Source: Adineta vaga (taxonomy: Eukaryota; Rotifera). Taken from it: DNA of 64,000 nt. The stretch is taken from NCBI GenBank assembly GCA_021613535.1, contig CP075494.1, positions 10,354,001 through 10,418,000 of the forward strand. Direction: 5' to 3'. The stretch's first letter is position 1; the number at the start of each line of letters is the position of its first letter. Position numbers and translations under genes: made by a program. Below are positions 43,937 through 54,133 of the stretch, one piece after another. The notes beneath the pieces are model-generated. The model saw only the letters and a list, made by a program, of their open reading frames with translations, did not search any database and was not told the DNA's origin.

Positions 43937-44585
43937 ATGTCGATGACAACATTATTAGCTATTTAAAAAGGTATAATCCGTTTCGGCTTATCAATAATGC
44001 TAATATTAGAAAACGTTGGAAACTTCGTTACAATTATCATATTGGTCAAAGCATTGAAAAAACAATTGAATTCGTGTTCAATATTTCTATGTAAAATACT
44101 ATGATATGATCTACATGTTTTTTAATGTTATCATGTAGTTTTAGTAAGTCTTCTAGTTTTTTTTTGTGAAGAAAAACAGTGAAATAAAATGTTTTCTTTT
44201 CGACGTGGTTTTGGCAATCTGTTTTCAAAAAGTAATCGTTCGTTCTATCTCACGTCCATACGTAGCAATTCATGTCATAGTTGGTATTCGTACATTGCAT
44301 AATTTGCGATCTAGTCGATTACGTATTGCTCTAATCGAGCTTACATCTAAAACAGTTCGAATTTTAATTTACTGTTTAACGACCATTCTATATGCTGTAA
44401 ATATGTCCTATGGTGTAATGACCAAATCAATTATTGATAGAAGTACGATGGGATTAGCAGTTGAATCATTGTATAGTTACATTATTAGTCCTCTGCTAAC
44501 GTTTACTTACTGTTGTATACAATTCTATGGTGAGATATTTATTACGATGTTACTCTTTGTTCTAATTGAAATTGTATTTTTATAG
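43937..44585 (+). pseudogene. Decayed GPCR, paralogue of the gene at 44996
   Basis: The start (MSMTTLLAI) matches the neighbour's MSTTTLFSI but a stop codon follows within ten codons. The homologous stretch resumes as GLSIMLILENVGNFVTIIIL against the neighbour's TM1. After a gap and frame changes, a 3' portion survives, containing SRPYVAIHVIV, LIYCLTTILYAVNMSYGVM and ESLYSYIISPLLTFTYCCIQ. These match the neighbour's TM4, TM6 and TM7. Much of TM2-TM5 is missing, and remnants of the splice sites persist. It is therefore a degenerate tandem duplicate. Confidence 0.8.
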
Positions 44586-44995
44586 TTTACATGATATTCT
44601 TGTGAAAATTTCGACAGATTAATTCATGAAAGATTTTCACTACTTTATATTAGATATGCAAATTAGTTTTATTCACTATGGCATTCTAATTTTTCACTCA
44701 AGATGAAAAATATCCCTTCATCCTAACTCATATTTCACGAAACATGACACATTCATTTTTGTAAGTCATATTTTTCAAACGACAGAGTAAGTTTCTCAGG
44801 TTTTTTTTAAAATCCTGCCAAAGACAGATTAGATGTTACAAATATTCCTCGAATGTTTCTCCCAGGAAAGTTCAGACTAAAAAAGACCCTATTTTCAGTA
44901 AATTAATCTATCTAAAACAGATCTAATCGTTTCTTGCTTTATCTCAATCAATATAAAGGAATAATATACTTTTCATTTTTACTCCTTTTTCACAA
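44586..44995. other. Intergenic
   Basis: About 410 bp between the GPCR pseudogene and the intact GPCR. No gene seen. Confidence 0.5.
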
Positions 44996-46071
44996 ATGTC
45001 AACGACGACATTGTTTTCTATACAACAAAATATTGGTCGATATGGTCTATCTATCCTATTTATTAGTGGAAATATTGGTAATCTATTTACAGTACTGATT
45101 CTTGGTCGATCCACGCGACGAAGACGCAATTCATGTTCACTTTATTTACTCGCTGCTTCAATTTCAAATTGGATTGTTCTCGATACAGGTTTGATATTTA
45201 ATATTATTGGTATTGATCATACAGACCCGCAACATACATCAAATATTATTTGTAAATTAAGATGGTCAACTGTTCATGCTTTACTAATGTTATCACGCAG
45301 TTTTAGTAAGTTTATCTTTCTCTTTAATAATTCCTCTTGTACATTATTTTATTTGTAGTGATAGCAGCTTGTATCGATCGATGGGCACTATCTTCATCTA
45401 ATATTACAATTCGATCATTTTCTCGACTACGAACAGCTATTCATACTATTATCATTCTTGTCATTGTTTGGACAATTTTACCAATTCATATGATAGTCTT
45501 TTTTAATAATAATACTGGTCGATGTAGTCCTTCATCAGGTACCTATGCATTTTTCTATGCGATCTATTCATTGATAATAATTGGTATTTTACCATTGTTA
45601 CTAATGATTGTATTTAGTACGCGAGCTTGGTATAATTTACAAAGGGCTCATAATAGAGTTCTACCAGAGAATCATCAGAATCAGAATATTCATATGCGCA
45701 AACGTGATCGTGATCTATTGAAAATGTTAAGTGGTGAAGTGTTTCTTTATTGTTTAACAACTATACCTTATCCAATCAATCAGATCTATAGTGTTTCAAC
45801 AAGTTCCATGATAGAATATAAAGATCCAATACGTCTCGCGATTGAATCATTAATTGGATATATTATTAGTCCTTTCTTAAATTTTATGTATTGTTGTGCA
45901 CAATTTTATAGTAAGATAGAAATCATCTCTTATGATTTATTCAGTTTTGTTGTTTTAGTCTATATGATATGTTCACATAAATTTCGAAAAGAGTTTCGTG
46001 GTTTATTTCGTCGGCCAACAATCAATAGAGATCATACTATGCCAATAACACATCATGTAGGTCATCGTTGA
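44996..46071 (+). CDS. Class A-like orphan GPCR, intact
   Basis: Three exons (44996-45305, 45359-45910, 45959-46071) give 324 residues. TM1 contains GLSILFISGNIGNLFTVLIL with the conserved Gly-Asn. TM3 ends MIAACIDRW, which stands in for the DRY motif and sits just after intron 1. TM6 has the YCLTTIPYPIN region and TM7 reads SPFLNFMYCCAQFYIYMICS. The final 48-bp intron is a multiple of three and open, so it could be retained; splicing gives the more normal TM7/helix-8 junction. The tail ends in RRPTINRDHTMPITHHVGHR. The ligand is unknown. A decayed copy lies just upstream. Confidence 0.83.
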
Positions 46072-46208
46072 TATGACAACAAGATTAACTAACTATAAAT
46101 GTCTTCTTCATGATTGTATAATAATTGAACCAATAAAAATCGATGTATATACATCAAAGTTATTGTTGTTAGAGAGAGAAAAAAAAGTTCTTTTTTAAAT
46201 AGTAAAAC

Positions 46209-47243
46209 GATGAATAAATCGAATGGTAATCGCAAGGTAGGTATTGATCAATTATTTAATGAAAATTTCAATCAATTAATTTCTTTTGTTAAGGCATTAT
46301 GTGTTGTATCAAAAAACCCGAAACTTGTACAAACATTATCTCATTCCGATACAATTCAAATTACATCTGGATTCAAGTAAAACAGATCATTTATCTTATG
46401 TATTTAGTTTATTTTTTTTCTTGTATAAAAAGGGTATTCAATACACGAATTCAAGCATTTGATGATCACTCTTCTCAACCTTTAGTAACAATTAGTGATA
46501 ATGAACATTCCGAGTAAATTCTTGTCTATCTATTCATGTATCTCAAATGAGAATAGCAATGAACTGGAATCGCTATTTTCCTCTTGCATTGATCCAAATC
46601 GATTAGGAAACACTATCGAATGAAGAGTTCATTTCAAAACTTGTCCAATATCGAAATTTGACCTTTCTTATGAGATAAACAGAAAACACTTAACAATTCA
46701 TCGTGATTTTTCAAGGGTACTATTGACTGCCCAAACTCATCTTTATATGTATATTTAGATTTAGATTATATCCAATCATCATCTAAATGTCATTTCGTAA
46801 GCACATCGATAGATAGAACGACTATAACTACTAACGACTGGCAAATAATAAGAGATACTAATAAAGTATACACACTTTGGAGAAAAATATCTTCAATCAA
46901 TGTAAATATTTACATTAGAAGTACTTAAGATCATCATGGAAAGAACTGTTTTCTTCACCTCTTATTACGATCAACAAGAATTGATAGATGATAATATAGG
47001 AATAAAATAAAAGTCTTGAAAAAATTTTCCTTTTAGTAATGATGATCATTTTATGTCTCCTGTTCATAAATTAACAAAAGAAGAACTATGTGAAGAATTA
47101 CAAATCTTTACATCAAAAAATCATACTTTACTTGCTGCTGCTGATGATGATGATGATTTACAATTTCGTACAGAAGAATCATTGAAGCGTTCGATCTGTT
47201 GTTATCAATCTTTATTTTTAAACACATCTTGTATCATTTCTTA
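46209..47243 (+). CDS. Tentative small unrecognised gene
   Basis: ATG at 46209 (MNKSNGNRK), a short intron, an exon reading ALCVVSKNPKLVQTLSHSD, another short intron and an exon ending ISDNEHS. From there either a TAA ends the protein at about 46517, or a GA|GTAAAT donor joins to an exon at about 47038 across a roughly 525-bp intron. The latter would add SPVHKLTKEELCEELQIFTS and an Ala/Asp run, ending near 47243. Splice sites are plausible but the long intron is unusual for this window, so the model is uncertain. No family recognised. Confidence 0.35.
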
Positions 47244-47326
47244 GAAGAAAAAATAGGATTTTGTTTGATTTTACTCTCCTTTTTTAAGTCAGATGAATAG
47301 TCATTATATCTATCTATTTTTAGATT

Positions 47327-48510
47327 ATGTCTGATTCACGTAATAACAATCAATTTATTGATAAACAATACATTTCCTTTTGTTTATAGAATCTCTAATA
47401 GATATTCTCAAACGTGAACAAGGTCATTTCGATGCAGAATGTATTCTATTTATTGATTTGAATTCTCGAAGTAAGTTTTTTAGAAAACAAATCTTTCTAT
47501 CAGAAGAAAAAAAACACTCTCATTTTCAATAGATATTACTGATGCCAATAGTTTAAGTATCTGTCGAAATATAATTATTTTAAATTTAAATAATAATCAA
47601 TTAACTAATATTCGTACATTTGGGGTATTTACACAATTGAAAATTCTTTCCGTGGCTCAAAATCAACTTACGTCATTGGATGGTCTTCAAACATGTGAAA
47701 ATTTAGAAGTATTAAATGTGGCAGGAAATGATCTAACAGGGTGAGAAAAAATCCAGTAGGATTTTTACAGAAATAACCTTGAAGACGAATGATGAGTGTG
47801 ATATGATTGACACCTGTCGAGAAGTTTGAATGATAGAGATTATGTGATAAAAAGTCAATGATGACAATATATTGCTACTATGATAGACAGAAGATATTTC
47901 GATAAAAGAAGAAAAAGAAGAAGAAGAAGAAGATTATGAAGTTTATACTTCGGTCAAAACTGTATAAAAACACTTTGAGAACATCCTTGTTTACTGTTAA
48001 CATAACCTGTCAACATAATTATGCTTAATACGTTCTTTTTCTCTTTCGTATCTGTAAGATATTTATTTGTATTCATTCTTTAGACTTAAATCTCTTGCAC
48101 CATTATTACAATTGACTTATTTACGATCTTTATGCTTATTTGATCGACAAAATAATCTAACCAATCCTCTGTGTAATACTTCATCTTATCAGCAAGATGT
48201 AAAGAATAATTTACCTAATCTCGGTACTTGATATTATACTCGTATTCATGGACATGAGAAAAGAAAAAGAGTGTTTGTTCTTTTAGATATTCTCGATAAT
48301 GAATGGCTTGGTCAAGGTTTTCAAGAACGTCTTTCTTCGTTAGAATCTACTGTAAAACAATTAGAAAATCCTTATCTGAATACAAAATCAAACTCCGTTG
48401 AAAAACCGACAATAATCGTTACAAAAACTTTTAGTTCCGATGGTTCGATTCAATCTGCCAATGAAGAATATGAACAATTCTTACAATCAATTCGCATGCT
48501 TGTCAACTAA
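47327..48510 (+). CDS. LRRC61-like leucine-rich repeat protein
   Basis: Five exons (47327-47339, 47390-47470, 47533-47740, 48084-48223, 48287-48510) give 221 residues. The protein begins MSDSQSLIDILKREQGHFD, followed by AECILFIDL, comparable to LLKSRTGEFSLESILLL in human LRRC61. Three or four LRRs follow (IILNLNNNQLTNI, LKILSVAQNQLTSLDGL, LEVLNVAGNDLTGL). The LRR cap reads NNLTNPLCNTSSYQQDV and NLPNLDILDNEWLGQG. The C-terminus has NEEYEQFLQSI, similar to the human tail. It is probably an adaptor. The ATG is 4 nt after TTTTTAG and close to the end of the upstream tentative gene on the same strand. Confidence 0.78.
47904..47934. repeat. (AAG)n tract inside an intron
   Basis: A GAA/AAG-rich simple repeat inside the largest intron (47741-48083) of the LRRC61-like gene. 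Confidence 0.8.
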
Positions 48511-48803
48511 CATTGTATATAGAAAAAGAAATTAATTTGATAGAATAATAAAAACGAGAATGCGAGATTTTATTAGATTATTAAAGCAGAAAAAGAAACA
48601 CGAAGAAGAATTTGAAACACAATACAAGTTAAAATAGAGAAACGAAAAAGAAGCAGGTTAAAATAAAACGATATAAATGTGTTTGCGTATACGCGTGCTT
48701 CCTAATCTAGAATATACTGATCAAAGAAAGATGAAGAGAAGAGAAAAAAAAATGCAACTAATCAATATAAAAAGAATAATAATATTATGAAGAATTCATT
48801 TAA

Positions 48804-50153
48804 TTATGTACGATATGTTTGTGTTGTTGTTGTTGGATGTTCATCACGGATAACGACGTCACGTACAACAACTGGGTCCTGTCTTCCGCCATAATTATCG
48901 TATGGTCCTTGTCGAACAACTTCAGTTGGAACTGGTCGATTTAATGGAACTGTTTCGACAGTTACATCATGTGGACCAGGAACATATTCAGTTTTAACTG
49001 TTGTTGTTGTTACTGTTCGCACTTCTGATCCTAATGTTTTAGCTTTTAAAAATGAAAAAGCTAGAATTGCAGGTAAAACTAATGCAAGAATCATTGCAAG
49101 AATTGATAAAACAGTTGACCAACCAATACAAGCACGTGTACTTTCATAAACACGACTATGTTCGATCAATGGACCATAGGCATTACGTAAACGTTCTTGT
49201 GGTGGTGGTGCTGTTGTTTGTTGATAATAATTTTGTTGACTACGTGGTGCATAATTAGCAGGATTATTGGCATAGGGAAAATAGACCCATGAACGAGTTT
49301 TTTCCGAAAATTGTTGATAATGTGTTTCATTGTATGAATGTTGACCAGGTGCTAATGGGTATGCACGATAAGTTTCATGTGCTTGTCGACGAACAATTGC
49401 CGAACGGCCAGCGGTATGACGATGACCAACTTGTATTCCAAGTCGGGAATGAATATATGGATATGAATCAGCAATTGAGCGTGTTTCTCGTTTAAGATAA
49501 CTGAGCAAGATAATAAGACCAATTAATAAAAAGAGAAATGCAACAAATGAGAGAAGAATACCGATTGGTTTTAATAATCCATGATATTGAGTTGTTAATA
49601 AAGACACAATAAGAACAACAAGACCAAGAAGAATTAATGCAGTAACTTCAAAAAAGATAACTGCATTCCAATGAGCATATCGTCGACAATGACAATTTCC
49701 TGGAGATGATATTCCAGGAGCACATGTTAAAAATGAACCACGAAGAGTAGATGTTTGTGATAAACAACGATGTAAATCGTCTTCATTTTCATCTTGTAAT
49801 CGTGGAAAGCGTGTACTTGCCCAAACATCAAATTGTTCATCATTATTTGCGTAAACTTTCACATCGCGTGAATATAAACCATACGTTTGATCAATACGAC
49901 TATCATCATAAATATATGCGGGTGCAACACGTTGTGTTGCATTGAATAATGGGCCAAGATGAGTTACTTGATATTTCCAATGATGAGTTATAACAGCAAA
50001 AAATTGAAGAAGAAAAGCGGCGATTGCTAATAAAAGTGCAAGAATATTTAATAAACGAACAAGATTTTTAGTTGCCACAGGATCTGTTGCTGCTTTGACT
50101 TTCGCTTCATTTTTTGCAGCAGATGTTGTTGTATCTTTAGATGTCTTTGCCAT
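48804..50153 (-). CDS. Four-TM claudin-like membrane protein
   Basis: Single-exon, 449 residues. Four hydrophobic helices are seen: LLNILALLLAIAAFLLQFFA (about residues 33-55), then AVIFFEVTALILLGLVVLIV (165-185), then PIGILLSFVAFLFLLIGLII (195-215), and WSTVLSILAMILALVLPAIL (355-378). The first loop is long, with Trp and Cys residues (HHWKYQV, RCLSQTS, NCHC), as in the claudin/PMP22 superfamily. The second loop is unusually long and Tyr/Gln/Asn-rich. The cytoplasmic tail is long and rich in Thr, Val and Pro. Claudins form paracellular barriers; this invertebrate relative is assigned by topology only. Confidence 0.68.
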   Translation of the reverse strand: MAKTSKDTTTSAAKNEAKVKAATDPVATKNLVRLLNILALLLAIAAFLLQFFAVITHHWKYQVTHLGPLFNATQRVAPAYIYDDSRIDQTYGLYSRDVKVYANNDEQFDVWASTRFPRLQDENEDDLHRCLSQTSTLRGSFLTCAPGISSPGNCHCRRYAHWNAVIFFEVTALILLGLVVLIVSLLTTQYHGLLKPIGILLSFVAFLFLLIGLIILLSYLKRETRSIADSYPYIHSRLGIQVGHRHTAGRSAIVRRQAHETYRAYPLAPGQHSYNETHYQQFSEKTRSWVYFPYANNPANYAPRSQQNYYQQTTAPPPQERLRNAYGPLIEHSRVYESTRACIGWSTVLSILAMILALVLPAILAFSFLKAKTLGSEVRTVTTTTVKTEYVPGPHDVTVETVPLNRPVPTEVVRQGPYDNYGGRQDPVVVRDVVIRDEHPTTTTQTYRT

Positions 50154-52278
50154 CGTCCTTGTTTGCTTGCTTCAGCAGTGGTTTTGTTGTTATTATTATT
50201 ATTTCTCTTGTGGTAAAAGGAGTGGTAGTGGCGATGCGTTAGTCAATGCTCGATTAGCATGAGACTGTCATCGGCGTTGTCGTTTGTTTTTTTTGGCGCC
50301 CAAACGAGAAAGAGAGACGAGAGAAGAGAGACGAGAGAAAAAGAGAAAGATAGGAGAAGAGAATAGACGTCGTTTGCTTCAATCTAATATCATATCTTTG
50401 CCGTTATGCATCTTTCATTTTTTTTTTCTTCCCTTCTCTTTCCTTTTCACGTACAAATACAACTATAAATTTGACCACATATAACATACACAATTAGATC
50501 GGAGATGTTATTTGAGGAAGAGAGGATATAAATAAGTACGAAGCAGAAAAGAGAGAAAATGAATGAAATTATGATTAATATTGCCTATAACGCTTTTTCT
50601 CTCTCTCTTCCATCTTTCGGGATGAGTGACGACCACAGAAAATAAACATAAAGACTCTCATTGCTTTGCCACTCAACAAAACAAGGACATTTCTTTTTTG
50701 GGTTATATATGTGCCATTTCTTTACTTCCCACCTGCTGTTTAAGAAGATCTACTGATCTATCATATATATATATATGTCTATCTATCCTTCATTGAATGA
50801 TTCTATTCATCATGCAAGTTGACTTGATGATCAGAAGGAAAGCAGAAATTTATCAGAACGTGTTTATTTTGAGTAATAAATCGTTTATCTTCTCATTTCT
50901 CTCTCCCACCCTCCCTCCCGCTCTCTCTCTCTCTCTTCTCTGCTCATCAATGCAAATAATCATCAAAATAAAATATATCAACAGACCAAAATCGTTATGT
51001 TGTACACAGATGAACTCTCATAATGATCACCTTGATATGCATCATTCACGCTAGAGGAAAGAAAAAGAATCTTCGTACATATATGTATAATTTCGAAATG
51101 ATTATTATCAGTATACATTAACGTGAACTTGTTTTAATGACCCAACATCGCTTTTCAATGTTCTCTTTAGATATTCAACAAAATTCCAATTCCTAATGAA
51201 AGTATTTCGACAATTTCATCGGCATATCTATCACGAACTAGAGTGAGAAAAAGAAAAGAAAACTTCGTTGTTAATTCTATTACGGGTCTAATAAATTTCT
51301 CTTGTACGATTGACACAACGTTCAGCATAACAATTGTGTATTAGTTTTTCTTTTTCAAATGCAGAAGGTCGTAACAGCTGCCACTTAGTAAAAGAAATCG
51401 ATTATGAACAAGATGATTGAATTGAATATATTTATATCTTTCGAGAGATAATTAGAAGAAAAAGTTTCTAATAATAGTTAGGCATAACATTCTACTCTTG
51501 TTCTTCTTCTTCATTATCTATTTTCTAGATTATTCAATATGGCAAGAGAAAAACAAAAGGATAGATAACAGAAGCGAGAAAATACCCGTCAAGATAAAAG
51601 TGTTAGACCTATCAACATTGATGTTGCAAAGCAACCATTCTATACTTGGTAATAACTCGATTTCTCTCGAGTACAACTGCTTCGATTTCCTCTATAACTT
51701 GACATTGTTTTTCTTCGATAATAAACAAAAAAGCAAAGTACAAATTTCAAGTTTATTTTCTCATGATTGGATGCACAGTATAAATATTTCCTCAAGGAAT
51801 TAATGAATATCTCTCAAAGGACTTTTGTTTTCTCATTAAATCGGACATTTTCCGCTATTTACTAAACTACTCAAATAGAAACGATTCACTCTTATATCAA
51901 TATGAAAAATATGTTTTGATGAAATGGATAGAAACTTTCCAGCTTGTAATATCTTCTCATGATCATTAATCAGTGTCAAAATTTTTCCTCCTACACAATG
52001 ATCAATTGATAGAAATTCTCTCGAGAAGTTCGACAAATCACAACAGAATCCATATGACTGTTTCATATTCTTTTTTTTTTCTTTTAAAATCATTTACAAC
52101 GGTTAAAAACAAATTATTTTTATTTTATTAAAGTAAGATTTATTCATTACTCTTATACTCGCATCTGACACACAAAATTCGACAGAAATTATGTCGATCT
52201 AACTAATCATACTTTTTCTTCCGGATAAAGCACATATAAAAAAAAACAATACGAAAATTAGTTAATTTAGCTCATGAT
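50154..52278. other. Intergenic, about 2.1 kb
   Basis: Between two minus-strand genes. Contains GA-rich (50300-50360) and CT-rich (50900-50940) tracts and (TA)n near 50763. Two frames of 85-101 codons at 51498-51803 (+) and 51836-52093 (-) lack splice context and recognisable motifs. No gene called. Confidence 0.5.
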
Positions 52279-53531
52279 CTAATCCATTAGTTCTGGACCT
52301 AAAATGCGTGGAACGCATTTGCCAAAACCATATCGCCATGCTATTTCGATTGGAATTAATTGTTGGTGCTTACGATAGAATTGATAAATATTTGAAGACA
52401 TTTTATAAAGGAAATCATCATCATTATCTTGTGCATTGCCATGATTTAAACGAAAATAGAGAAGTTTATCGAAATATAATGAACCTGTGGAAACTGAACC
52501 TTCATATGTTATCTGTCCTAAATTGTATTTATTTGATTGTGGTTTATATCGAAAAGTAAATGATGCATTTTGTTCTTTATTACGCATATCATATTGATTC
52601 AATTCATTCATTGTTACAACCGATAAGGTATTCGTTTGATTATTCAATTTAAAACATTGATTAGGTGTTCGATCTAATAATGATCTTTCAAAACAAACAT
52701 ATGGCAGTTTAAATGCTAAATGAACCGTTGTTTTTACATTTGCCATAATATAATCAATTTCAGCTAATTTCATATATGAATCTGGATGTTCATTATCTGG
52801 CCAACGAAGATAGATACCTGATCGGACAATATATTTCGTATAAAGATATTTATCTTGTATATGTAATTGATGAATTGAACCGGGTATTTTAATATTACCT
52901 GAACCATGATGACGATGAATGAATAGAAAAGCAATCATGATCGATAAAGCTAAATTAACTAACCAAACAGGTATGAGAAATATTGGAAAACAGATATATA
53001 AACGTTTAGCTCGACACCAATTCGGTATATCTTCTGATTTAACATCATCACGTAAGAAAGTATAGAGATTGTAGAGTTTCCAAATTGTCACAAAAATGGA
53101 AAAGATTGCTTTTGATAATGATGACATTTTAAACCAACCATCCCGACATAAATTCACGTGAAAAATAATCATTATTTGTGGAATTTCTTTGATAATTGCC
53201 CATAATAAATCAATTGTATATGAACGTACACGAAGACATTCTTCTGCTTTCAAACAACCACAACAAAATATTAGTAACATCAATTGTATACATGCAAGAA
53301 TAATGCCAACAGATGTAAAAAATGAATATCTACAAAACAAAATCATTGATTCTAATTTGATGAGAAAAGAAAATCTTACGCAGGTAATATCCATCCTTCT
53401 AATTCACCATAGACAAGACCATTTTTTATTCCACGATTTTCATTGATAAAATATCCATCTAATATTAATGACCAAATCAATATGATCAAATTTAGAAAAA
53501 CACTTTGCATACACATTCGACATGATACCAT
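52279..53531 (-). CDS. Multipass membrane protein, family not recognised
   Basis: Two exons: 53531 to about 53381 (MVSCRMCMQSVFLNLIILIW and onward), a short GTAAGA...GTAG intron, then on to the TAG at 52279, about 415 residues in total. About five hydrophobic helices are in the N-terminal half, including SFFTSVGIILACIQLMLLIF, LLWAIIKEIPQIMIIFHVNL and IPVWLVNLALSIMIAFLFIH. They are separated by short loops with a Cys-rich segment (CCGCLKAEECLR). The C-terminal 200 residues are hydrophilic with Trp and Tyr and resemble an extracellular beta-rich domain. The TM arrangement is loosely TMEM26-like, but I cannot support that name. The ATG follows TTGTTTTAG by 13 nt. Confidence 0.7.
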
Positions 53532-54133
53532 TATTATTATTATTCTAAAACAAATAAATGAGTATTATCAATCCTAAACCATCGCTTTTTCGATATTCTC
53601 TTCTCTTCTCTTCTTTCTAACAACTAGTACATGAATCATTATGATCTAATAATTATACATCAGACAAAAAATGATAATCATCATTTTTTTTCTGTTCTCA
53701 TTTAAAGTAGTCGTCTTTACATGAATAATTGTCTAAAATTGAGAAACGAACATCGTATAAGTTCGGTTAATTAACATCTCATTCTCATCTCATCTATATG
53801 ATATTCGATTCCTATTGGTTTATTTTCTATCCAATCAACAATCATTATTTATCCTCCTTATTGGAAAAGTTTCAAAATTAATCTTGTAGCGTAATAATCA
53901 ATTACTTTCATTTATTTTTCTCTACATGATTAACAAAATGTTGTTGTTGTTTTTTTTTCTTTCCCATAAAAATCAAACAGCTGTTGTTCTCTAAAAAAGT
54001 AACGTGTCTTTTTTTTCTCTCTCTCACACACACACTCAAGACAGATCCATGGTCAATGTTGGATATTCCATGATTACAACGACTTGATCAACATAGATTT
54101 ATTTCTTTTGAATTTTTCAATAACATCAGAATA
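53532..54133. other. Intergenic between divergent genes
   Basis: About 600 bp, probably a bidirectional promoter region for the membrane protein (minus) and MED13 (plus). CT/CA-rich run near 54013-54035. No gene seen. Confidence 0.5.

Noticed and set aside
51498-52093. Frames of 101 (+) and 85 (-) codons in the large intergenic gap
   Set aside because: Compositionally like neighbouring noncoding DNA, with no signal peptide, domain or splice context.
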